From NCBI RefSeq assembly GCF_040610475.1, contig NZ_JBEXMJ010000010.1, positions 124,001-188,000 on the forward strand: 64,000 nt of DNA. Direction: 5' to 3'. This stretch comes from Actinopolymorpha sp. NPDC004070. Lineage in GTDB: Bacteria; Actinomycetota; Actinomycetes; Propionibacteriales; Actinopolymorphaceae. The notes beneath the pieces are model-generated. The model was given only the letters and a program-made list of their open reading frames with translations. It did not search any database and had not been told where the DNA came from. Below are positions 16,326-24,816 of the stretch, piece by piece (positions within the stretch are counted from its first letter, which is position 1; every line of letters begins with the position of its first letter). The translations under genes and the position numbers were made by a program.

Positions 16326-19300
16326 TCACTGCCCGATGGCGTACGCGTGGTGGACGGTCAGCTCGGCGGTGTTGCCCGAGGTGTCGACCGCCTTCCCCCG
16401 CAGCGAGACGTAGCCGGTCCGGTGCTGCGCCGGCGGCACCACGACCACCCAGTGGTCGCCCCGCTCGTGGCGTACCAGCGCCTTCCGCCAGGTCCTGCCG
16501 TCGTCCCAGGAGACCGACGCCGTGAGGCTCTTCGTCCGGCCGGACTTCGACCCCGCCTGGGGTGTGACGGTCACCGGGACCAGACTCACCCGGTGCTGGT
16601 GGTCCTGGTTCCACTGGTCCACCCTCGGGGCGAACCGGATCGCCGACAGCGGCAGCGCGACTCCGTGCTCCTCGTCCCCGGCGTGCCCGGAGGAGAAGGT
16701 CCACGTGGCGGTGATCTTCGTGGACAGCCTGGAGTAGGTCGGCCTGGTCGCGGTGACCTCGAGCCGGTAGGCCGCCCTGGCCCGGGGCACGGCCACCGCG
16801 TCGTCGAGGAAGCCTGCGTACGCCGACTCGGCGATCTTGTGCCCGTCGCGGTAGAGCCGGGTCCGAGCGGTGTCCACCAGGGAGTCGCCCGGGTGGCCGG
16901 CGGCGTCGGAGTACGACGGGACGCTGACGACCAGCTCGTCGGCGTACCGTCCCACGGACGGGTAACCGGGCTCGGCCGGCAGGGTCGGCCCGAACACCGC
17001 GGAGTTCCACTTCTCCTGGTACGCCTCACCCGCGCGATAGCTGCGATCGGGCGCGCCGAGCACGGTCTGATCCTCCGGCCAGCCGTCCTCGTCGACGGCG
17101 AACTCGGTGAACTCGGTGGACCAGGTCGTCGGACCGGCGTCGAGATAGCTCGTCACCTGGTTCGGCAGGTCCAGGACCAGGCCGGCCGAGGACATCGACG
17201 CACTGGGATCGGCCGCGCCGAACACGGACCGGACGGCCTGGCGTCCCGGCTGCTGGCGGGCGAACCGGGAGACGACCTTGCTCAGCTGACTGTCCTTGAC
17301 GTCGTTGCGCTGGAAGCCGGTGAAGAACCGGCCGCGCACGGCGTTCAGCAGGCCGTAGAAGTACGGGCTGTCGGCGAAGGAGTCGTCCTTGCCCGGGACG
17401 GCCCACTGGCTGCCGATGTGGGAGAGCATCCCCGAGACCGGAGCCTTGGGACCCAGCTGGCCGGTGTAGAGCCCCTCGAAGGATTCGGTCCAGACCGAGG
17501 AGCCGAGACCCGAGACCGAACCGGTGCGGTCGTAGGAGACGTCGACCAGTGCCGGGCGCACCGAAGAGCGATGCACGGTGGTCGACACCGACCGGCCGAT
17601 GCGGGCGTCGGCGTCGATCGTGGTGTTCCGGGTCAGTGCGACGGTGGGCTGCACGAGCTCGACGATCGTCGGGTCCGACGACTCGAAGTCGGTGATGTCG
17701 GCTTCCAGTACGTAGGTCCCCTTCGGCAGCCTGAGCTTCGTGTTGCCGTCGGCGCCGGCTTCGGGGGTGAGGAAGGTGTAGTTGTCGAGTCCGACCAGCG
17801 TGTCGAACGCTTCGGTGGTGGCCTTGCCCTGGCGGTCGCGGTGCCTGATCGTGAGGTCGTAGCTCTCGACCTCCTTCTCCACCCCGAGCGGCGTACCCAG
17901 TGAGACCCCGCCCGGGCCGGTGGCGACGAGGCGGCCGCTGTACGCGCCGTCGGGACCGTTGTGCCGGGTGTCGGAGGTGACCGACACCGAGGCGGACCCG
18001 CCGGCGGGGACGGTCACGGTGGGAGCACTGACCCGCATCGCCGAGGCAGGGGCGGGCCGACCGTCGGGCCGGTTGAGCTGGACCTTGACGGCGAGGGTGA
18101 CCGCCTTCGTGGCGGTGTTGCGGTAGGTGACCTGCCTGGTCACCGGGGTGTCGTCGGAGTGCGGCCAGCGCGCGGTCCCGAACGACACACCGACGGGGGT
18201 GCCGAGCACGGTCTGGGTGATGGCCTTGGCCACGTCGACCCGGCCGGCGCCCTGTTCGTAGACGGACAGGTCCGGGTTGGCCTTCGCCGAGGAGGTCAGC
18301 ACCGGCTTGAGCCGGGACGCCTTCCAGGTCGGGTGCTGCTGGGCCAGCAGAGCCGCGGCGCCGGCAACGTGTGGGGTGGCCATCGAGGTCCCGCTCAGCC
18401 GTACGTACTTGTCGCCCACCGGGTCACCCAGCTCGGTTCCGGCCGCCCGGGCGGCCACGATGTCCACACCCGGTGCGGTGATGTCCGGCTTGATCCCGCC
18501 GTCACCGACCCGCGGCCCGCGGCTGGAGAAGTCGGCGAGGTTGTCCTGCTTGTCCACGGCACCGACCGTGAGCGCGGCCTCCGCCGAACCCGGCGACTCG
18601 ATCGTGTGATCCTCCGGGCCGCTGTTGCCGGCGGCGATCACGAACAACGTGCCGGTCTGCCGGGTCAGCGTGCCGACGGCCTCCTCCAGCGGGTCGTCGC
18701 CGGGGGTGTCGCTACCGCCGATGCTGATGTTGACGGCAGTGGCCTTCTGTGCCGCGGCCCACTGCATACCGTCGAGGATTGCGGACTCCTCGCATCCTTC
18801 GTCGACGCACACCTTCCCGTCGAGCAGCTTCGCGTCGAAGGCGACACCCTTGTATTTGCCGTTGGACGCCTTCGCCGTGCCGGCGATGATCGACGCCACG
18901 TGCGTGCCGTGACCGACCTGGTCACCTGCCGGCCCCTCGGTGAAGTTGTGGGCCAGCCTGACCTGGCCGGCGAGGTCGGGGTGAGTGGCGTCGATGCCGG
19001 TGTCCAGCACCCCCACCGTCACACCCTTGCCGGTGTAACCGGCCTTCCACGCAGCCGGCGCGCCGATCTGCGGCACGCTCTGGTCCAGAGCAGGGTGGTG
19101 CAGACCGTCCAGCCAGACCTTGGCGATGCCGGGTCCGAGCCTCCGCGCGCCCGGCGTCGTCAGCCCGACCCAGAACTGCCCTGCCTGTTTCTTGTCCACC
19201 GTCAGTGCGGCGCCGCCGACCGCCGGGAGCGTACGCACCTGCCGGGCGCCGACGGCGGAGAGCCGTGCTCCGGCCGCCGACCGCGCCGAGGAATCCGCGT

Positions 19301-19769
19301 AGGTGACGATCAACGGGACGGTCCCCCGGTGGGCATCGTCGTACCGGGACTCCATCAGGCCGGTCACGTCGAACAACCGCCGGTCGAGCCGGCCGGAACC
19401 GAGGGCGCCGAGCGCGTCGGACGGAATGACGTACAGGTGCCCGCCGGTGCGGCGGGTCAGAAACGTGATCTTCTTGCGGCCCTTGCCCGGCAGGACCGAA
19501 GCGGCGGTCGCGTCACCCTTCGGCAGCAGGACCCGGTCGCCGGTGACCAGGGTCACCGAGACGGGCCGGCTTCGGCGGCTGGACGCCCCGCCTTCGCCGT
19601 GGCCGTCCGCGGAGCCAGCGACGGCCGTCCGCTGGTTCGCCGGTCGGTCGCCCTCATGCCCCGATGAGCCGGGCGTCCCGGCCCAGCCGGCCGGGCCGAT
19701 CGCCACGACCATGCCGGCCACCAGGCCGCCCACGGCCAGGGACCGGAGACGAGTTTTCGAAACGCTCAA
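16326..19769 (-). CDS. Large secreted subtilisin-like (S8) serine protease
   Basis: A 1147-residue secreted protease. The signal peptide is SVSKTRLRSLAVGGLVAGMV to about residue 35. A long propeptide runs to about 240. The S8 catalytic domain has Asp256 (VLDTGID), His290 (GHGTHVAS), oxyanion Asn382 and Ser462 (GTSMATPHVAG). About 600 C-terminal residues are beta-rich (Fn3/invasin-like). The TTG at 19769 is chosen because GGGGGAGG lies at about -12; an upstream GTG at 19796 would place that site inside the coding region. It resembles the roughly 1100-residue subtilases of Streptomyces. It is alone on its strand with about 310 bp of upstream spacer. Confidence 0.9.
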   Translation of the reverse strand: MSVSKTRLRSLAVGGLVAGMVVAIGPAGWAGTPGSSGHEGDRPANQRTAVAGSADGHGEGGASSRRSRPVSVTLVTGDRVLLPKGDATAASVLPGKGRKKITFLTRRTGGHLYVIPSDALGALGSGRLDRRLFDVTGLMESRYDDAHRGTVPLIVTYADSSARSAAGARLSAVGARQVRTLPAVGGAALTVDKKQAGQFWVGLTTPGARRLGPGIAKVWLDGLHHPALDQSVPQIGAPAAWKAGYTGKGVTVGVLDTGIDATHPDLAGQVRLAHNFTEGPAGDQVGHGTHVASIIAGTAKASNGKYKGVAFDAKLLDGKVCVDEGCEESAILDGMQWAAAQKATAVNISIGGSDTPGDDPLEEAVGTLTRQTGTLFVIAAGNSGPEDHTIESPGSAEAALTVGAVDKQDNLADFSSRGPRVGDGGIKPDITAPGVDIVAARAAGTELGDPVGDKYVRLSGTSMATPHVAGAAALLAQQHPTWKASRLKPVLTSSAKANPDLSVYEQGAGRVDVAKAITQTVLGTPVGVSFGTARWPHSDDTPVTRQVTYRNTATKAVTLAVKVQLNRPDGRPAPASAMRVSAPTVTVPAGGSASVSVTSDTRHNGPDGAYSGRLVATGPGGVSLGTPLGVEKEVESYDLTIRHRDRQGKATTEAFDTLVGLDNYTFLTPEAGADGNTKLRLPKGTYVLEADITDFESSDPTIVELVQPTVALTRNTTIDADARIGRSVSTTVHRSSVRPALVDVSYDRTGSVSGLGSSVWTESFEGLYTGQLGPKAPVSGMLSHIGSQWAVPGKDDSFADSPYFYGLLNAVRGRFFTGFQRNDVKDSQLSKVVSRFARQQPGRQAVRSVFGAADPSASMSSAGLVLDLPNQVTSYLDAGPTTWSTEFTEFAVDEDGWPEDQTVLGAPDRSYRAGEAYQEKWNSAVFGPTLPAEPGYPSVGRYADELVVSVPSYSDAAGHPGDSLVDTARTRLYRDGHKIAESAYAGFLDDAVAVPRARAAYRLEVTATRPTYSRLSTKITATWTFSSGHAGDEEHGVALPLSAIRFAPRVDQWNQDHQHRVSLVPVTVTPQAGSKSGRTKSLTASVSWDDGRTWRKALVRHERGDHWVVVVPPAQHRTGYVSLRGKAVDTSGNTAELTVHHAYAIGQ

Positions 19770-19994
19770 CGCACAGACCTCCCCCGTTGAAGGCACGAGG
19801 GTCCGAGGTCGCAGGGCGAAGCCCGACGGCCTCCGGTCTGAGGTGGCGAACCTTCCCCCGTGTCACCTGACGCAGTACTCGACTGAGTGCGGTGATCGTG
19901 CCACAAGGATGGTCGTACGGGAAGTGAACCGGCGACTGTGTCGTACAGCCCGAATAGTCGGAAACCCTGCCGGGAACGGCGCCGGCATACGAAA

Positions 19995-20026
19995 GCCCCG
20001 GCCGGGACCGCGGCCCCGGCCGGGGC
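19995..20026 (-). terminator. Strong terminator after the DUF3117 gene
   Basis: A perfect 9-bp GC stem (GCCCCGGCC 19995-20003 / GGCCGGGGC 20018-20026) is followed on the minus strand by TTTCGT. It lies 56 bp downstream of the DUF3117 stop. The stretch between (about 20036-20070) is a degenerate GCTGGTG tandem repeat. Confidence 0.65.
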
Positions 20027-20081
20027 AGTTGCTCGCTGGCTGGTGTTGCTGGTGTGGCTGGTGCTTGGTGTCCTGGTCGAG

Positions 20082-20249
20082 CTAGCCCACGACCGACTTG
20101 AGCGCGTCACCGAGCTCGCGGGCCTCGTCGGCCGAGAGCTCGACGACGAGCCGCCCTCCACCTTCGAGTGGCACGCGCATCACGATGCCCCGCCCCTCTT
20201 TGGTGACCTCAAGCGGTCCGTCGCCCGTCCGCGGCTTCATGGCCGCCAT
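20082..20249 (-). CDS. DUF3117 small protein
   Basis: A 55-residue protein: it opens MAAMKPRTGDGPLEVTKEGR, continues through GIVMRVPLEGGGRLVVEL, and ends in the acidic helix DEARELGDALKSVVG. This is the DUF3117 family, nearly invariant across actinobacteria (M. tuberculosis Rv1211 is the neighbour of glgA/tagA). GGAG precedes the ATG by about ten bases. Function is unknown. The fold is probably two strands and one helix. A strong terminator follows. Confidence 0.9.
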   Translation of the reverse strand: MAAMKPRTGDGPLEVTKEGRGIVMRVPLEGGGRLVVELSADEARELGDALKSVVG

Positions 20250-20567
20250 CCGCGCACTCCTTTCGTGTCGTCCGTGCGCGACGGCTCCACACCGCGAGGG
20301 GTGCGAGGCCGCCGAAGCGTGCCGTTACGCCGGGACATTATCCCGCATCGTGCATGGACACCGAAAGTCAAGATCGCCGTGGGGCCGCCCAGCGTGTCCG
20401 GATCGATGCAACTCGGTGTCACTCCGTGTCGATCGGTGGCGCTCCGTACAGACCGGGTGCCACCGGTCGCGACAGGACAGCACGCAGCGCCACCCCGTAC
20501 CACTCAGCGCCACTCGAGCCGGCACACAAAGCCGGTCGGATCGGCACTCTTCCGGCAGACTTCGCTC
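20250..20567. other. Divergent spacer between DUF3117 and the PaaX-like gene
   Basis: No gene is supported. The stretch around 20400-20520 is rich in short CACTCCGT/CGCTCCGT and AGCGCCAC echoes (GGTGTCACTCCGTG, GGTGGCGCTCCGTA, CAGCGCCACCCCGTA, CAGCGCCACTCGAG) that look like degenerate repeats. Promoters for both neighbours should lie here. Confidence 0.35.
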
Positions 20568-21419
20568 ATGCGGGCACGTTCGGCGCTCTTCGACCTCTAC
20601 GGCGACCACCTCCGGTCACGGGGCGGCCGGGCGCCGGTGGCCGCGTTGGTCCAGTTGCTGGCGCCGCTCGGGATCACCGCCGCGGCGGTGCGGACCGCGG
20701 TGTCCCGGATGGTCCGGCAGGGCTGGCTGACACCGGTCCGTACGGCGGGCGGGCCCGGCTACGCGCTCACCGACCGTGCCGTGCGCCGGCTCGACGAGGC
20801 CGCTGCCCGCATCTACCGCACCCGAGGCAGCGAGTGGGACGGGACCTGGCACCTCCTGGTCCTCCCCCACCTGCCCGACCGGAGCCTGCGCGAGCGACTG
20901 CACGCAGGCCTCGCCTTCCTCGGGTACGCCCGCCTCGGAGGGGACACCTGGCTGGCGCCGCGCCGTTCCGGCGAAGCGGAGTCCCTGCTCGCGGCGGACG
21001 GCGTACGCCCGGACAGTTTCACTGCCCGCGACCTCGGCGACCCAGGCGAGCTGGCCGCCCGAGCCTTCGACCTGGCCACGCTGGGTAGGGCGTACCAGCA
21101 GTGGCTGCGGGACGCCCGGACGCACGTCTGGGCAGACCCGGACGCCGCCGCGGAGACCGACGGCGTGGGAGGAGCCGGCGTGGAGGAGGTCACGATGGGC
21201 GACGACGGAGACCGGCGGGCGTTCGCGGCCCGCAGCCGGCTGGTCCACGAGTGGCGGAAGTTCCTGTTCACCGACCCCGGTCTGCCGCCCGACCTGCTTC
21301 CCGCCGAGTGGCCCGGAGACGCGGCCGCGGCGTACTTCGACACCCACGCCGCGACGTTGCTCCCGGCCGCGGCCCGATTCGTCGACAGCTGCCTCACCCA
21401 GACCGGAGGAACGACATGA
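20568..21419 (+). CDS. PaaX-family transcriptional regulator
   Basis: A 283-residue GntR-like regulator of the PaaX type. The N-terminal winged helix (ALFDLYGDHLRSRGG... TAAAVRTAVSRMVRQGWL, about 1-60) is followed by the PaaX central domain (GTWHLLVLPHLPDRSLRERLH) and a C-terminal domain ending WRKFLFTDPGLPPDLLPAEWPG. PaaX senses phenylacetyl-CoA in Proteobacteria; the effector here is unknown. It overlaps the enoyl-CoA hydratase start by 4 bp (ATGA), so the pair is a coupled operon and an acyl-CoA effector is likely. Confidence 0.88.
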   Translation: MRARSALFDLYGDHLRSRGGRAPVAALVQLLAPLGITAAAVRTAVSRMVRQGWLTPVRTAGGPGYALTDRAVRRLDEAAARIYRTRGSEWDGTWHLLVLPHLPDRSLRERLHAGLAFLGYARLGGDTWLAPRRSGEAESLLAADGVRPDSFTARDLGDPGELAARAFDLATLGRAYQQWLRDARTHVWADPDAAAETDGVGGAGVEEVTMGDDGDRRAFAARSRLVHEWRKFLFTDPGLPPDLLPAEWPGDAAAAYFDTHAATLLPAAARFVDSCLTQTGGTT

Positions 21420-22258
21420 CCTCACACTCGCCCACCGGCACACCCACCGAGGCGGCGGCCGGGCAGTCCACGCCGGTCCGGTACGCCGTGGAGTCCGGCG
21501 TGGCCACGATCACGCTGAACCGCCCGAACGCCGCGAACTCCCTGGACCTCGCCACCAAGGAGGCGCTGCGGGACGCCGTTTCGACCGCCGCGGACGACGA
21601 CTCCGTACGTTGCGTCCTGCTCACAGGTGCCGGTGACAAGGCCTTCTGTGCCGGCCAGGACCTCCGCGAACACGTCGCGGCGCTGCGTGACCGTCCGCTG
21701 GAGGAGGTCTGGTCCACTGTCCCCGAGCACTACATCCCGATCGCGCGGGGCCTGGCGACCATGCCCAAACCGGTGGTAGCGGCGGTCAACGGCGTGGCTG
21801 CCGGTGCCGGGGCCGCGCTGGCCTTCGCCTGCGACTTCCGGGTGCTGTCCGACACCGCGGGGTTCAACCTCGCGTTCACCGCGATCGGGTTGCCCTGCGA
21901 CACCGGCACCTCGTGGACGCTGCCCCGGCTGGTCGGCCACGCCCGGGCGGTGGACCTGCTGATGCGGCCGCGGACCATCGCGGCCGCGGAGGCCGAACGC
22001 ATCGGACTGGCCACGTCGGTGGTTCCCGCGGGGGACCTGGCGGGTGCGGCGAACGCGGTGGCCCGCGAGCTCGCCGCCGGGCCGACGGTCGCCTACGCGG
22101 CGGTGCGCGAGTCGCTCGCCTTCGCCGCGCACAGCTCGCTGGAGGAGGCACTGGAGTTCGAGGGCGCGATGATGCGGCGCTGCGGCGCCACCGCCGACCA
22201 CACCAACGCGGTGGCGGCGTTCGTCGCCAAACGCCGGCCGGAGTTCGAGGGCCGCTGA
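21416..22258 (+). CDS. Enoyl-CoA hydratase/isomerase family protein
   Basis: A 280-residue crotonase-fold enzyme. The oxyanion-hole segment is AFCAGQDLREH (about 78-88) with the second half AVNGVAAGAGAALAFACDFRV. The usual general acid/base Glu pair is not obvious: Asp162 (PCDTGTSW) sits where many hydratases have Glu, which suggests an isomerase or PaaG/PaaB-like enzyme. GGAGGA precedes the ATG. Coupled to the PaaX-like regulator, it probably acts on an aromatic or fatty acyl-CoA, but no other paa genes are in the window. Confidence 0.87.
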   Translation: MTSHSPTGTPTEAAAGQSTPVRYAVESGVATITLNRPNAANSLDLATKEALRDAVSTAADDDSVRCVLLTGAGDKAFCAGQDLREHVAALRDRPLEEVWSTVPEHYIPIARGLATMPKPVVAAVNGVAAGAGAALAFACDFRVLSDTAGFNLAFTAIGLPCDTGTSWTLPRLVGHARAVDLLMRPRTIAAAEAERIGLATSVVPAGDLAGAANAVARELAAGPTVAYAAVRESLAFAAHSSLEEALEFEGAMMRRCGATADHTNAVAAFVAKRRPEFEGR

Positions 22259-22282
22259 CCGGCGCTCCTCGCGTACCGCGGC

Positions 22283-23113
22283 TCAGTCCTTCCGCGGCTG
22301 GAACGCCAGCAACTCACCGAGCTGCTCGTAGCCGGCAGCTCGGTAGAGCCCGGCGCCGGCCCGGCTCGCGGTGAGGACCGACCCGGTGGATGCGTACTTC
22401 CGGTCGTCGCGCAGCACCCGTGCCAGCAGGGCGCGGGCGATGCCACGCCGCCGGTGCTCGGCCGGCACGTGCAGGTCGGCGCACCAGGTGGCCTCCGTGT
22501 CGTCGTCGAGCCGTACGACGACGCTGCCGACCCAGCCGACGATCTCACCGCCGGCGAGCGCGGCGTACTGGCGTACCAGGCTGTCCTCGGCGAGCAGCTC
22601 CGGCGCGAGGGGCCGCCGGCGTGTCGCGACGCCCAGGCGCTCGGCGAGCGCGGGCGTGGTCACCCGGGTGGTCCGCACGACCGTCCCCTCGGCGGTGCGC
22701 GCGGCCGGCGGGGCAGGCACCGCGCCGAGCCGGTGGATCATCAGCGGCTCGGCACCGCCAAACCGGAAGCCCCGGGACTTGTACGCCGAGCGCAGCGGCG
22801 CGTCCGGCTCGTCCGGCGCGCGGACCACCGACAGGACGAAGTGCGTGCGGGCGTGTGCCCGAGCCAGCGCGTCGAGGTTCGCGGCGTCGGGGCCGTGGCC
22901 CACCCACTCCTCGCGGCGATACCGCCGGGGGTCGCGCCGCGGTGCGTCGCGGAGAACCCATGCGGTGGCCGTCCCGCCCGAACGTCCGGGAGGGCGTTCG
23001 GCGAGGTAGGGGTGGGTCGCGCTGCGCGTGAACGCGTAGCCCCGCGCGAACACCTCGACCACCCGGGCCAGCTCCTCGCGGGGTCCGGGCCCGGGCCGGT
23101 GGCCGGCGGTCAT
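22283..23113 (-). CDS. GNAT-family N-acetyltransferase
   Basis: A 276-residue protein with a C-terminal GNAT domain (about 140-270). Its acetyl-CoA loop is VPAEHRRRGIARALLARVL, followed by SVLTASRAGAGLYRAAGYEQLG. The N-terminal half (RSATHPYLAERPPG... GHGPDAANLDALARAH) is a second, degenerate GNAT-like half. The ATG at 23113 starts 2 bp beyond the Rid-gene stop, so the gene belongs to the DivIVA-tagI-Rid operon. Substrate unknown. Confidence 0.82.
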   Translation of the reverse strand: MTAGHRPGPGPREELARVVEVFARGYAFTRSATHPYLAERPPGRSGGTATAWVLRDAPRRDPRRYRREEWVGHGPDAANLDALARAHARTHFVLSVVRAPDEPDAPLRSAYKSRGFRFGGAEPLMIHRLGAVPAPPAARTAEGTVVRTTRVTTPALAERLGVATRRRPLAPELLAEDSLVRQYAALAGGEIVGWVGSVVVRLDDDTEATWCADLHVPAEHRRRGIARALLARVLRDDRKYASTGSVLTASRAGAGLYRAAGYEQLGELLAFQPRKD

Positions 23114-23115
23114 GA

Positions 23116-23535
23116 TCAGCGGCCGCCGAGCACCCGGCCCCACTTGGTGCGTTCGTTCAGCAGCATCGCCTCGGCCTCGATCTCGACCTTCCAGCGCGGG
23201 TCGAGAAGACCGGCGACAACAAGCATCGACGTCACCGGACGGATCTCCCCGAACACCTTGCCGTGCACCCGGCCGACCACGTCGGCGTAGGCCGCGTCGG
23301 TGACGTACATCCGGGTGCGGACGACGTGCTCGGGTCCGGCGCCGACCTGGGCCAGCGCGGTCAGGATGATCTCGATGCAGCGGAACGCCTGCACCCCGGG
23401 ATCGGGGTCGACCTCGCCGTCCTCCCAGACCGGCGCGGTTCCGGCGACCAGCACGCGGTTGCCGATCGACACCGCCCGGCTGTAGCCGTACTCGCGTTCG
23501 AGTTCGTTCCCGGACGCAACTCTTCGACGGGCCAC
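23116..23535 (-). CDS. Rid/YjgF family protein
   Basis: A 139-residue Rid protein. Family patterns are YGYSRAVSIGNRVLVAGTAP, GVQAFRCIEIILTALAQVGA and VVRTRMYVTDAAYADVV. The Arg in VVRTRMY matches the conserved substrate-binding Arg of RidA enamine/imine deaminases, though this RidA subgroup is often called RutC-like. GTG at 23535 with GGGAG seven bases upstream is chosen; it lies 4 bp after the tagI stop. It may remove reactive enamines, or deaminate another metabolite. Confidence 0.85.
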   Translation of the reverse strand: MARRRVASGNELEREYGYSRAVSIGNRVLVAGTAPVWEDGEVDPDPGVQAFRCIEIILTALAQVGAGPEHVVRTRMYVTDAAYADVVGRVHGKVFGEIRPVTSMLVVAGLLDPRWKVEIEAEAMLLNERTKWGRVLGGR

Positions 23536-23539
23536 CTGA

Positions 23540-24175
23540 TCACTCCCTCGGCTTGGCGCTGCTCGCCCCGGCGGACAAGTCTTCGGCGGGCATCTCGCCG
23601 GCGGCCGACCCACGTGCCACGCAGTCCAGCAGGTGGTCGTCGACCATGCCGGCCGCCTGCATCAGGGCGTAGCAGGTGGTCGGCCCGACGAAGGTGAACC
23701 CGTTGCGTTTGAGCGCCTTCGCCATCGCCGTCGACTCCGCGGTGGTCGCGGGTACGTCGGCGGGGGTGCGGGGCGCGGGACGGGTCGCCGGGTCGGGGGC
23801 GAACGACCAGAGCAGCGCCGCCAGGCCGCCGTCGAGGTCGTGGGCCGCCCGGGCGTTGCGGATCGCGGCGTTGATCTTGGCGGTGTTGCGGACGATCCCG
23901 GCGTCGGCCAGCAGACGGCGCACGTCGGCGTCGTCGAACCCGGCCACGGCGGCGATGTCGAAGTCTGCGAACGCCGCTCGGAACGCCGGCCGCTTGCGCA
24001 GGATCGTCAGCCAGGACAACCCGGACTGGAACGCCTCCAGCGTCATGCGTTCGAACAACCCGCGGTCGTCACGGATCGGCCGGCCCCACTCGAGGTCGTG
24101 GTAGGCGAGGTAGTCGGGTGCCGAGGTCGCCCAGGCGCACCGCACGAGCCCGCCCGGACCGGTCACCGCCCTCAC
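23540..24175 (-). CDS. tagI: DNA-3-methyladenine glycosylase I
   Basis: A 211-residue TAG glycosylase that excises 3-methyladenine in base-excision repair. It begins with the zinc-site segment VRCAWATSAPDYLAYHDLEWG (Cys and His ligands) and contains the LTLEAFQSGLSWLTIL helix and FTFVGPTTCYALMQAAGMVDDH, ending with the last zinc ligands HLLDC. Corresponds to M. tuberculosis Rv1210 (tagA). It overlaps the DivIVA-like gene by 4 bp. Confidence 0.95.
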   Translation of the reverse strand: MRAVTGPGGLVRCAWATSAPDYLAYHDLEWGRPIRDDRGLFERMTLEAFQSGLSWLTILRKRPAFRAAFADFDIAAVAGFDDADVRRLLADAGIVRNTAKINAAIRNARAAHDLDGGLAALLWSFAPDPATRPAPRTPADVPATTAESTAMAKALKRNGFTFVGPTTCYALMQAAGMVDDHLLDCVARGSAAGEMPAEDLSAGASSAKPRE

Positions 24176-24603
24176 CGCTCGCCCTGGTCGCCGGCCGGCT
24201 CGTCGCTCCGGTCGGCGGTTGGATCATCGAATCGGTCGTCGCTCCGGTCGGCGGCGCGTTCGCCGGCAGGTTGATCGGAGCGTTCGCCGTGGTCCTGGTG
24301 ATCGGGGTGCCGGTGCTCGCGCTCGGCGACCTCCCGCTCGCGGATGGCCACCCGCTCCTCACGCTCGGCGAGGTCGCGGCCGATCCTGGCGAGCACGTCG
24401 TCCACCTCGTCCATGCGGTAGCCCCGGAGCGCGACGGAGAACCGCACGTCGTCGAGGTCGCGCGCGCTGACCGGACGGCCGGCGGGCAGCCGGACCTCCC
24501 GTCGGTCGGGATAGGCGCGCGCCATCGCACCGCCGCGCCCGACCGCCACCGCGGCGGTTGATCCGAGCACGACCAGCACGAGAACGACCCACAACCAGGT
24601 CAT
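24172..24603 (-). CDS. DivIVA-domain membrane protein
   Basis: A 143-residue protein. One N-terminal membrane helix (TWLWVVLVLVVLGSTAAVAV) is followed by a short DivIVA-like motif (FSVALRGYRMDEVDDVLARIGRDLAER, about 50-78) that in other proteins binds curved membrane and polymerises. A Glu/Arg coiled coil follows, and the tail has repeated RSDD/RSDE/DQPAG segments. It corresponds to M. tuberculosis Rv1209. It is first gene of the minus-strand operon that continues with tagI, Rid and GNAT genes, and is divergent from folP2. Confidence 0.8.
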   Translation of the reverse strand: MTWLWVVLVLVVLGSTAAVAVGRGGAMARAYPDRREVRLPAGRPVSARDLDDVRFSVALRGYRMDEVDDVLARIGRDLAEREERVAIREREVAEREHRHPDHQDHGERSDQPAGERAADRSDDRFDDPTADRSDEPAGDQGER

Positions 24604-24816
24604 GCGCCCGATCGTGCCATGCGCCACCCCCGGGCGGCCCGGTAGGGGACGCCGCCGCGTCGCCCCGGCCACCCCGCGGCCACCCCGCCCACGCGACGTC
24701 GCCCAACCGGGCCTGCCAGGCTGGGAGCTCAGCGGATGCCCGGGCGAGGACGGATCCTCGGCCGGGAGCCGAGCGGTGGCGGGCAGGTCGGCGGCACGCC
24801 GACCACGGAGGTGCGG

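Noticed and set aside
19770..19994. Possible riboswitch leader of the subtilase gene
   Set aside because: A GGGC-TTC-GCCC hairpin is visible but none of the known riboswitch cores could be recognised.
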